This document shows, piece after piece, positions 8,205 through 18,200 of a DNA stretch of 64,000 bases. Numbering within the stretch: the stretch's first letter is position 1; each line of letters opens with the position of its first letter. Source of the DNA: Catenuloplanes atrovinosus. GTDB taxonomy: Bacteria; Actinomycetota; Actinomycetes; Mycobacteriales; Micromonosporaceae. Location of the stretch: the NCBI RefSeq assembly GCF_031458235.1, contig NZ_JAVDYB010000001.1:3679001-3743000 (forward strand). Direction: 5' to 3'. Under the pieces are notes generated by a model. The model saw nothing but the letters and a program-made list of their open reading frames with translations, had not been told where the DNA came from and ran no database searches. A program made the translations under genes and the position numbers.

Positions 8205-8399
8205 TCAGTCCGCCACGGAGATCGCGGCGGCCGGGCAGATCGCGGCGGCGTGCCGCACGTCCGCGGCATCGCCCGGGTCCGGCCGGTCGGTGAGCAGCGT
8301 GACGATGCCGTCCTCGTCGCGCTGGTCGAAGACCTCGGGGGCGGTGATGACGCACTGCCCGGAGCCGATGCAGCTGTCCTGATCCACGGAGAGCCTCAT
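8205..8399 (-). CDS. [3Fe-4S]-type ferredoxin
   Basis: 64 residues with the small-ferredoxin pattern CIGSGQC near the N-terminus and a single CP near the C-terminus (ICPAAA). That leaves three cysteines, as in [3Fe-4S] ferredoxins that donate electrons to cytochrome P450s. The ATG at 8399 gives the canonical N-terminus MRLSVDQDSCIGSGQC; an upstream in-frame TTG at 8411 is unlikely. No P450 or ferredoxin reductase lies nearby, so the partner is encoded elsewhere. It is convergent with the MerR-HEAT gene, ten bases apart. Confidence 0.88.
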   Translation of the reverse strand: MRLSVDQDSCIGSGQCVITAPEVFDQRDEDGIVTLLTDRPDPGDAADVRHAAAICPAAAISVAD

Positions 8400-8445
8400 C
8401 GGATCAGTCAACGCCGATCAACGGTGCCGGTCAAGCGACGCCCGG

Positions 8446-10554
<2,109 letters not shown>

Positions 10555-10651
10555 GGCGGATCCTTCATACGGGTCGGCGGCTCACCGGCAGCCTATGGCG
10601 GTGAACCGCCGGCAACCGTACGGCCGGGGGTAACACCCACGAACGGCGCGC

Positions 10652-11395
10652 TCAGCGGCCGAGGCGGCGCCCCGCGGCCGTGGCCAGCGACGCGGTCAGC
10701 ACCACCGCGATCGCCGGCGCCAGCACCAGGTGCGGCGCGCCGAACAGGTGGGCGCGCCCGTCCGACACCATCGCGCCCCACTCGGGCGTCGGCGGCTGCA
10801 CGCCCAGGCCCAGGAACGACAGGCCGGACACGCTCAGCAGCGTGCCCGCGAAGCGCAGGCACAGGTGCGCGACCAGCGGCGACCGGATGTTCGGCGCGAT
10901 GTGCCGCCCGGCGATGCGCAGCGGGCCGGCGCCGAGCGCGCGCGCCGCGTCCACGTAGTTCAGCCCGGCCTCGCGTACGGTCAGCTGGTAGGCCTGCCGG
11001 GCGAACGGCGTCCAGCCGACCGCGCACACCGCGACCAGGACGGACGGCAGGCCAGGGCCGAGCACGACGGCCGCGAGCAGCCCGATCAGCACGGTCGGCA
11101 GCGATGCGCACAGGTCCGCGAGGCGGGCCACCCCGCCCCGGCCGAGATAGCCCGCGACCAGCCCGGCGAGCGTGCCGGCCACGGCCGGGAACAGCACGCC
11201 GGCCGCGGTCAGGCCGAGCGTGAGCCGGCCGCCGGAGACCAGCCGGGACAGCACGTCCCGGCCGAGTTGGTCGGTGCCGAGCGGGTGCGCCCAGGACGGG
11301 CCGGCCAGGATCGCGGTGAAGTCGGTGGCCACCGGGTCGGGCAGCGCCAGCGGCGCCAGCAGGAACACGGCGCCGGCGGCGAGCAGCCACCTCAT
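10652..11395 (-). CDS. ABC importer permease, DppC/OppC type
   Basis: 247 residues with a membrane segment at the N-terminus, the family segment GTDQLGRDVLSRL, and a later binding-protein-dependent transport motif around YVDAARALGAGPLRIAGRHIAPN. The family forms the inner-membrane pore for peptides or nickel together with a DppB partner. The ATG at 11395 overlaps the stop of the upstream DppB-like gene (ATGA). No binding protein or ATPase is encoded here, so the transporter is incomplete locally. Confidence 0.85.
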   Translation of the reverse strand: MRWLLAAGAVFLLAPLALPDPVATDFTAILAGPSWAHPLGTDQLGRDVLSRLVSGGRLTLGLTAAGVLFPAVAGTLAGLVAGYLGRGGVARLADLCASLPTVLIGLLAAVVLGPGLPSVLVAVCAVGWTPFARQAYQLTVREAGLNYVDAARALGAGPLRIAGRHIAPNIRSPLVAHLCLRFAGTLLSVSGLSFLGLGVQPPTPEWGAMVSDGRAHLFGAPHLVLAPAIAVVLTASLATAAGRRLGR

Positions 11396-12285
11396 CCGCG
11401 GTCCCGCGCGACCGGGTCCAGCGCGAGCTGCACCACCTCGGCCAGCACACCGCCGGCCAGCGCGATCGCCAGCACGACCAGCGTCGCCGCCTGCACCACG
11501 GGCAGGTCCTGGGCGAGCACGGCATCGTAGAGCAGCCGGCCCAGCCCGAGTACGCCGTAGACGACCTCGACCACCACGGAACCGCCGATCAGCCCGGCCA
11601 CGAACATGCCGGACAGCGACAGCACGGAGACGGTCCCCTGCCGGGCCGCGTGCCGCCACAGGATCCACGACGGCCGCAGCCCGTGCGCGCGGGCGGCGCG
11701 GATGTGCGGCCGGGTCAGCACCTCCACCGTCTCCGCGCGGACCAGCTGCGCCGCGAGCGCGGCCGGGTAGACCGCCATGGTGAGCACGGGCAGCACCACG
11801 TGCCGGGGCTCGCCCCAGCCGACCGCCGGCAGCACACCGCCCCACACGGCGAAGACCAGGATCAGCACCGGCGCCAGCACGAACTCCGGCACGGACACGC
11901 CGAGCACGCCGCCGCCGGTCAGCAGCCGGTCGGCCCAGCCGCCCGGGCGGTGCGCCGCGCGCACGCCGGCCGGGATGCCGGCCGCGGCCGCGAGCAGCAG
12001 GGACAGCGCGGCCGGCAGCGAGGAGACCAACAGCGCGTCGAGCACCATGGCGGCGACCGGCGTGCGGGTCACGAACGACAGCCCGAGGTCGCCGCGCAGC
12101 GCCGCCAGCAGCCACCGCCAGTACTGCTCGGCCGGCGAGGCGTCGAGGCCGAACTCCGCGGCGACACGGGCCCGCACGGCGGCGTCCGGCACCTCCGTGG
12201 CCACCCGCGTGCGCAGCACCGTGCCGGCGAACACCCGACAGGGGTTGTCGGGAATCGCTGGCACGATCCCGTACCGGATGACCAT
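11392..12285 (-). pseudogene. DppB-type ABC permease lacking its N-terminal segment
   Basis: The C-terminal 255 or so residues match DppB permeases: FGLDASPAEQYWRWLLAALRGDLG, several membrane segments and the coupling segment HIRAARAHGLRPSWILWRHA. Family members begin with a first membrane helix and a PGDP motif about 40 residues before this region. Here the frame instead reads an unrelated MVIRYGIVPAIPDNPC and then runs into the promoter region of the divergent gene. The only good ATG is at 12285, and no RBS is visible. I read this as an N-terminal truncation, probably non-functional, with the downstream DppC-like gene left as a remnant. A functional short version cannot be excluded. Confidence 0.6.
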
Positions 12286-12313
12286 GCGATTCCGTTCGCG
12301 ACAGGAGATCACC

Positions 12314-12790
12314 ATGGACGACGGCCGTGCCGACTTCGACTTCATCTTCGGCGACTGGCGGGTACGCAACCGCAGGATCAGGGACAACGCGGACCCCGAG
12401 TGCACCGAGTGGGTCGAGTTCGACGCGACCGCGCACGCGGAGCCGATCCTCGGCGGCCTCGGCCACATCGACCGCATCACGGCCGAGGACCCGCCGTTCG
12501 AGGGTCTCACGCTGCGCCAGTTCGACCCGGAGGCGCGCGTGTGGCGGATCTGGTGGGCCTCCAGCCGCCGGCCCGGCCACCTCGACCCGCCGCTGGAGGG
12601 CGCGTGGCGCGACGGCCGCGGCGTCTTCGAGGGCGACGACGTGGTCGGCGGCAGGCCGGTGCGGCTGCGGTTCGAGTGGACCACGGACGGCGCCGACGCC
12701 GCCCGCTGGCAGCAGGAGTTCTCCTGGGACGGCGGCCGGACGTGGCGGCTCAACTGGGTGATGGAGCTGTCCCGCACCGGCGCCGCTTGA
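12314..12790 (+). CDS. conserved small soluble protein (DUF1579-like)
   Basis: 158 residues with RBS AGGAG seven bases before the ATG. The opening FDFIFGDWRVRNRRI and the alternating beta pattern resemble DUF1579-type lipocalin-like proteins of unknown function. There are no cysteines, signal or membrane segment. It lies divergent from the truncated permease and 34 bases before the TPR protein gene. I do not assign a function. Confidence 0.72.
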   Translation: MDDGRADFDFIFGDWRVRNRRIRDNADPECTEWVEFDATAHAEPILGGLGHIDRITAEDPPFEGLTLRQFDPEARVWRIWWASSRRPGHLDPPLEGAWRDGRGVFEGDDVVGGRPVRLRFEWTTDGADAARWQQEFSWDGGRTWRLNWVMELSRTGAA

Positions 12791-12817
12791 CCCTCACGCC
12801 GGTCGAGGGTCCAGGCT
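12787..12817 (+). promoter_or_regulatory. MerR-type promoter with 23-bp dyad, leaderless start
   Basis: TTGACC (12787-12792), a 19-base spacer and CAGGCT (12812-12817) lie seven bases before the ATG at 12825. The spacer region holds perfect arms GACCCTC (12789-12795) and GAGGGTC (12805-12811). Geometry and outer half-sites match the promoter at 6504-6534. The -35 overlaps the stop codon of the preceding gene. Confidence 0.5.
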
Positions 12818-12824
12818 CGCCCGC

Positions 12825-13268
12825 ATGGACACGGTGATGACCGAACTGGGACGAGGACTCGAGCTGGCGCGCGCGGGCGAGCGCGCGCGGGCCCGGGAGA
12901 CGCTGACGACGCTGTGGGACACCGTGGGCGAGCACGGCGACGCGCTGCACCGGTGCAGCATCGCCCACCACCTCGCCGACCTCCAGGACGATGTGCACGA
13001 CGAGTTGCGCTGGGACGAGCGCGCGCTCGCCGCCGTGGCCGACCTCGACGACGCCCGGGCGCGGGCACACGACGCCTCGCTGCGGGTGCGTGCCTTCCTG
13101 CCGTCGCTGCACCTCAACCTGGCGGACGGCTACCTGCGCGCTGGTCAGGCCGGGCGGGCCCGGCAGCACGCCGACGCCACCGAGGCCCACCTGAGCGAAC
13201 TCCCCGACGACGACTACGGCACGATGATCCGTTCCGCGCTCGCGCGCATCCGGTCCTCGCTGGGCTGA
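12825..13268 (+). CDS. small TPR-like protein
   Basis: 147 residues, all helical, in tetratricopeptide-like pairs (LARAGERARARETLTTLWD, then ALHRCSIAHHLADLQ, and SLHLNLADGYLRAGQAGRARQHAD). It has no catalytic motif, signal peptide or membrane segment. Homologues are usually annotated as TPR or hypothetical protein. It probably has its own MerR-type promoter rather than read-through from the upstream gene, and it would be translated from a leaderless mRNA. Partner and role are unknown. Confidence 0.72.
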   Translation: MDTVMTELGRGLELARAGERARARETLTTLWDTVGEHGDALHRCSIAHHLADLQDDVHDELRWDERALAAVADLDDARARAHDASLRVRAFLPSLHLNLADGYLRAGQAGRARQHADATEAHLSELPDDDYGTMIRSALARIRSSLG

Positions 13269-13284
13269 GGCCCCCCGCGTTCCG

Positions 13285-13310
13285 GGCCGGCGGCTCCACG
13301 TCCGCCGGCC
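13285..13310. terminator. hairpin between convergent genes
   Basis: A perfect 9-bp stem (GGCCGGCGG/CCGCCGGCC) with an 8-base loop sits 17 bases after the TPR gene stop and 75 bases from the convergent PQQ dehydrogenase stop. It is a plausible shared terminator without a U-run. Confidence 0.45.
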
Positions 13311-13385
13311 GGGCCAGGTACCCCACCGGGCGAACGGGAGCCGGTGGCCGCGCGCGTCGAACAGCGGAGACCGCCGCCGCCACCG

Positions 13386-14627
13386 TCAGCGGTTCGCCAC
13401 CGGGCTGGGGGTGACCGGGGGGACGTGCTGGAAGCGCACCCGGCTCAGCCAGCCCGGGAGGTCGCTGAGCACGTACAGTTCACCGGTGACGTCGGTGCCG
13501 ATGGCGGTCGGCTGGGTGGGGAAGTTGCCGATCGTGGCGGTGTCGTAGCCGCCGCCGGACTTCGGGCGCACGGCGAACACCCGGGTCGAGCAGTAGTCGG
13601 CGGCGATGTACGTACCGTATGCCTGGGGGGTCTTGGCTCCTCGGTAGACCGGGCCGCCGGTCACCGAGCAGTTGTCGTTGTAGTGGTCGTACTCGAAGAC
13701 CGGGTCGGTGTAGCGCACGTCGGACCGGCACTGCTCCGGGTCGAAGATCGGCGTGCCCTCCCGGCACGACCAGCCCAGGTTCGCGCCGCCCTGCCAGGGG
13801 CGGATGTGGTTGATCTCCTCGACCAGGCCCTGGCCGACGTCACCGATCCACAGCGAGCCGTCCACCGGGTCCACGGAGAACCGCCACGGGTTGCGCAGCC
13901 CGTAGAGCCAGATCTCCGGCCGGGCACCCGCCCTGCGGACGAACGGATTGTCGGACGGTACGCAGTAGAGCTTCGTGCCGCACGCCCGGTTGACGTCGAT
14001 CCGCACGATCTTGCCGAGCAGCGTGCCGAGATCCTGCCCGGCCTTGAACGGGTCGTTCGCGTGGCCACCGTCGCCGAGCGACCAGTAGAGATAGCCGTCC
14101 CGGCCGAACGCCACCTGCCCGCCGTTGTGGTTGCCGTACTCCGCGTGCTCCTGCGTCAGCAGCACCTGCAGCCGATCCGGGGCGCCGATCGGCACCCGCG
14201 CCAGCGTCAGCGCACCGGCCGGCAGGCTCGTGTAGGCCACGTAGAGCAGCCCGGTGCGCGCGAAGTTCGGCGCGGGCGTGATGCCGAGCAGGCCACGCTC
14301 GTTGTTCGACGGGTCGACCAGCGCGGTCAGGTCCAGCACCGGCTCGGCCGCCAGGCCGGTGCCCGGATGGTACGCCCGGACGGTGCCGGCCTTCTCCGCG
14401 ATCAGCATCCGCCCGTCCGGCAGCCCGGTGATCGCGATCGGCCGCCGCAGCCCGGACGCCACCTGCTCGGTGGCGACGGTCAGCTCCGTCAGCGGCGTCG
14501 CGCGGGTGTGCGAGGTCTCGGCCGCCGCGTCGCCCGCCACCGACACGGAGGTCAGCAGCAGCGCGGACAGGGCCGTAACCAGCAGGCCGGCCAGCATGGC
14601 GGCCGGACGCAGACGGCGTCGTGACAT
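13386..14627 (-). CDS. secreted PQQ-dependent sugar dehydrogenase (glucose/sorbosone type)
   Basis: 413 residues with a signal peptide (MLAGLLVTALSALLLTSVSVAG). The mature part is a six-bladed propeller of the soluble glucose/sorbosone dehydrogenase family, with the typical segment HNGGQVAFGRDGYLYWSLGDGG near residue 155 and LRNPWRFSVD near 240. The family oxidises aldoses using PQQ and calcium outside the cytoplasm; PQQ is not made by any gene here. Cysteine pairs suggest disulfides. The ATG at 14627 has GAGGAG seven bases upstream. A CebR-like operator 37 bases upstream suggests control by sugar availability. Confidence 0.88.
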   Translation of the reverse strand: MSRRRLRPAAMLAGLLVTALSALLLTSVSVAGDAAAETSHTRATPLTELTVATEQVASGLRRPIAITGLPDGRMLIAEKAGTVRAYHPGTGLAAEPVLDLTALVDPSNNERGLLGITPAPNFARTGLLYVAYTSLPAGALTLARVPIGAPDRLQVLLTQEHAEYGNHNGGQVAFGRDGYLYWSLGDGGHANDPFKAGQDLGTLLGKIVRIDVNRACGTKLYCVPSDNPFVRRAGARPEIWLYGLRNPWRFSVDPVDGSLWIGDVGQGLVEEINHIRPWQGGANLGWSCREGTPIFDPEQCRSDVRYTDPVFEYDHYNDNCSVTGGPVYRGAKTPQAYGTYIAADYCSTRVFAVRPKSGGGYDTATIGNFPTQPTAIGTDVTGELYVLSDLPGWLSRVRFQHVPPVTPSPVANR

Positions 14628-14663
14628 GTCTGAGCTCCTCGATCGAGGTGGCGGAGGCGGTGC

Positions 14664-14700
14664 GGGAGCGCTCCCAGAATACATCGACATAAGGCGATGT
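14664..14700. promoter_or_regulatory. CebR-like LacI operator plus a second inverted repeat
   Basis: GGGAGCGCTCCC (14664-14675) is a perfect palindrome; with the flanking A it matches 13 of 14 bases of TGGGAGCGCTCCCA, the published Streptomyces CebR box. ACATCG (14681-14686) and CGATGT (14695-14700) form a second inverted repeat. Both lie upstream of the sugar dehydrogenase start. Confidence 0.6.
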
Positions 14701-14926
14701 CCAGTCGGCCGCTCACGTGCGCGAGCCCTGGCCGCCCACGGCCCGGAGCCGTACGGCGAAGACGAGGCTCCCCACAGCGGACCGCGCCGATGGGTGGAGG
14801 GGCGGTCGTCCGTTGGGGACTGTGATTCCGGCCGGCATCGTGCTTCAGTGCTTGGACGAGTATCGGCTGGTGGAGTCGGCCTCGCGGTGAATCGCACTCA
14901 CTTTCCGACCAGTGTGGAGGACGTTC

Positions 14927-15283
14927 GTGGCGCAGTTGATCCCGGTGCGGGTGGGTGCGGTCGAGGTGCTGCTGGAAGCGGTGCCGGTGGCGGGTTCGCA
15001 GGAGACGTCGGCGGCGGGCCGGGTGGCGGACTACGCGGCCGGGGCGTTCGAGCGGGCGCAGGCCGTGCTGGAGGAGGCGGCGGTGTCGACGGCGCGGACG
15101 GTGGGCCGGATCGTGGCCCGGGCCGGCAGCCCGGAGCTGGTGGAGGTGGAGTTCGGGGTGAAGGTCTCGGCGAAGGGCGACGTGATCGTCGCCGGCTCGA
15201 CGGGCGAGGCCTCGCTGAAGGTGAAGATCGTCTACGGGGCGGCGGCCGTCGGCGGCGTGCCGGAGGAGGAGCCGGTGCCGTGA
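14927..15283 (+). CDS. Trypco1-type (CU044_2847 family) effector-associated protein
   Basis: 118 residues beginning at a GTG with GGAGG six bases upstream. The pattern is that of the trypsin-co-occurring domain 1 family: an N-terminal strand pair (AQLIPVRVGAVEVLLEAV), a middle helix pair, and a strand-rich end with VEVEFGVKVSAKGDVIVAG. Family members sit next to trypsin-like proteases in NTP-dependent conflict systems and are thought to be adaptor, sensor or substrate modules. The stop overlaps the start of the trypsin-CHAT-NB-ARC gene (GTGA), so the two proteins are co-translated. Its direct biochemical role is unknown. Confidence 0.85.
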   Translation: MAQLIPVRVGAVEVLLEAVPVAGSQETSAAGRVADYAAGAFERAQAVLEEAAVSTARTVGRIVARAGSPELVEVEFGVKVSAKGDVIVAGSTGEASLKVKIVYGAAAVGGVPEEEPVP

Positions 15284-18200
15284 CGGTGCCCGGCCTGGAG
15301 TTCCTCGGCCGGGTCGCCGGCGCGGAGGGCACCGCGGTGGGCACCTGTTTCCAGGTGGAGGCGGGCGTCCTGGTCACGGCCCGTCACGTGCTGCGCGATG
15401 CCGGCGCGGCCGAACTCGGTGACGTGGTGCGGGTGGCGCCGATCGGCGGCGGCCCGGCCCGGGACGCCGTGGTCGCGCGCGTCGACGACGTCCACGATCT
15501 GGCGGTGCTCACCACCCGTACCCCGTTGGCGGGTTCGTGTGTTCGTCTGATCCGGTCGGACGCGGTGCGCGACGACGAGCCGGTGACGGTGGCCGGCCAC
15601 CCCACGATCGAGGACCCGGGCCACACCTACCAGCTGGTGTCCTCCGGCGGCCGGTGGCGGGGCCCGGCGTTGCGGGAGAACGTGCTGTGGTCGCGCCTGC
15701 AGGCGGACGCGGTGATGCCGGGGATGAGCGGCGCGCCGGTGCTGCGGGCCGCGGACCGGGCCGTGGCCGGCGTGGTGTCCGGCCGCTACAACTCCGCGGA
15801 CGGCTGGCTGGCCAATGCGGTGTGGGTGGCCCGCGTCGAGGACCTGCGGCCGCTGCTGGACGGTGTCGCCCGGGTGGAGATCGACGACGACCTGCCGTCC
15901 GGGACGCGGCTGGACGTGGTGCTCGCGGTGTCGGACTCGCGGGTGCACCTGTCCGGGGCCGGCGAGGACGTGACGGCCGATCATCGCGGCGTGCGGGCCG
16001 GCCTGGTCAACGCGCTGCACGACGTGCGGCGGGAGCGGGCGCGACCGCAGACGGTGGTACGCGACGACGTCACCGCGGTGCGGAGCGCGCCGGGCGTGGT
16101 GTCGTTGCGTCGCGCCGGTGAGCTGCTGGCCGAGTCGTTCCTGCCGGTGCCGGTGGCGCAGGCGCTCGCCCGGGTGCTGCACCGCGCGGAGCGGGCCCAT
16201 GTCCCGGTACGGTTCGGCGTCGAGGCGCCCGGGCACTGGCCGCTGCCGTGGGAGGCGCTGCCGGAGCCGGTGACCGGCCGGCCGCTGGTGCTGCACGAGC
16301 TGGTGTCGGTGTATCGCCGGGTGCCCTCGGCCGGCTCCCGCTCCACGCCCGCCGGCGGCCCGCTGCGGATCGTGGTCGCGATCGCGTCGCCGGAGACGGG
16401 CGGCGGCCCCCTGCTGGACTACGAGCGGGAACTCAGCAGCGTGCTGGACGCGGTGCACTCGGCGCACCGCAGCCGGGCGGTGGTGCGGATCGTGCCGTTC
16501 GCCACCACCGCCGCGATCCGCGCGGTCCTGGACGAGGACGCCACGCACGTGCTGCACCTGTCCGCGCACGGCGCCCCCGGGCTGCTGCACCTGGAGGACG
16601 AGCGGGGCAACGCCCGCGGCGTCGACGCGGAGACCCTGGTGCGGGAGGCGATCCCGCCGGGCCGGATGCCACGGGTGATCTCCCTGGCCGCCTGCTACAC
16701 CGACGCGGAGGGCGAGGACGGCGCGCAGTCGTTCGCCGCGCAGCTGGCCCGGCGCGGCGCCGGCGCGGTGATCGCGACCCAGACCTCGGTGACCGACGTG
16801 TACGCCACCCAGCTCTTCGCCCGCGTCTACGCGGAACTCGCCGGGTCCGGCTCGCCGGACGTGGTCGCCGCGGTCGCGCAGTCTCGCCGCGCGGTGCAAC
16901 AGAACTTCTCCATGGGTACGGACGCGCTGACCCAAGCGGTGGCCGGCATGGACGAGTGGAGCGTGGTCAGCGTGCTGGCCTCCGCCCCGGCCGTGACCGT
17001 CGTGGACGGTGACGCTCCCGCCGGGCGGCGGGCGGAGACCGTCCCGGACCTGAAGGGTCTGCTGGCGCGCCCGGTGGGGCAGTTCGTCGGCCGCCGCCAC
17101 GCCCAGCGCGTCCTGCCCGGCCTGTTGCTCAGCGACGGTACGGCCGGGGTGTTGCTGCACGGCATCGGCGGGATCGGCAAGACGACCCTGGCCGCGGAGC
17201 TGGTCCGCCGGCTGCTGGACACCGCGGATGACTGGCGCCTGGTCACCGTGACCGGCACGGCCACCGTGGACGGCGTACTCGCCGCGGTGGCCGACGTGGC
17301 GCGCCGGGACCTGCTCCGCCGGCAGGAACTGTTCGGGGACGCGGCGGTGGCCGTGCAGACGGCCGGCCGGGTGGACGTGCCGTGGCGGGACCGGTTCGGG
17401 CTGCTGCGGGAGGACGTTCTGGCCGGCGTCCGGATTCTGCTGGTGCTGGACAACTTCGAGGACAACCTCGCCGCGGACGCCGGCCACGGCTGGTCGATCA
17501 CGGATCCGAACCTGGCGGGGCTGCTCGCCGCGTGGCTCGGCAGTCCCGGCCGTAGCCGGCTGCTGATCACCTGCCGGTATCCGTTCGCGCTCGGCGGCCG
17601 GTTGCACGCCTATCAGGTGCCGCCGCTGAGTCTGGCCGAGACCCGGAAGCTGCTGTGGTCGCTGCCCCGCCTCGACCGGCACGCCGCCGACGAGTCCGGG
17701 CGGGAGCGGGTGTGGCGCACGGTCGGCGGGCACCCGCGGGCGCTGGAATACCTGGATGCGCTGCTGCCCGACGCGCAGTCCGGCACGGCGGGGTCCGGCC
17801 GCTTCGCCGACATCACCGATCGGCTGCGCGACGCGGTCCAGGACCGTCTCGGGCCGGACCGGGCCGCGGAGTGGCTGGGGCAGAAGCGCACTCTCGACGC
17901 CGCGCTCGCCGACACCGTCACGCTGGCCGCCGACGACGTGCTGCTCACCGAACACCTGGACCGGCTCGCCGCCATCGACGGCGCCGTCACGCTCCTGGCC
18001 GCGATCAGCGTCTACCGCGAACCGGTCGATCGCAACGCACTGCTGTTCCACGTCGGTGTCCCGGACCCGAACCCGCCGGCCGGACCCGATCCGGGCGAGG
18101 CGGTAGCGCAGATCCGTGAGCTGCTTGCGCGCTATCAGTTCGAGCTGGACGACCTCGGCGATGTGGTCGGCCCGGACAGCCCGTTGACGCCGACCGACCG

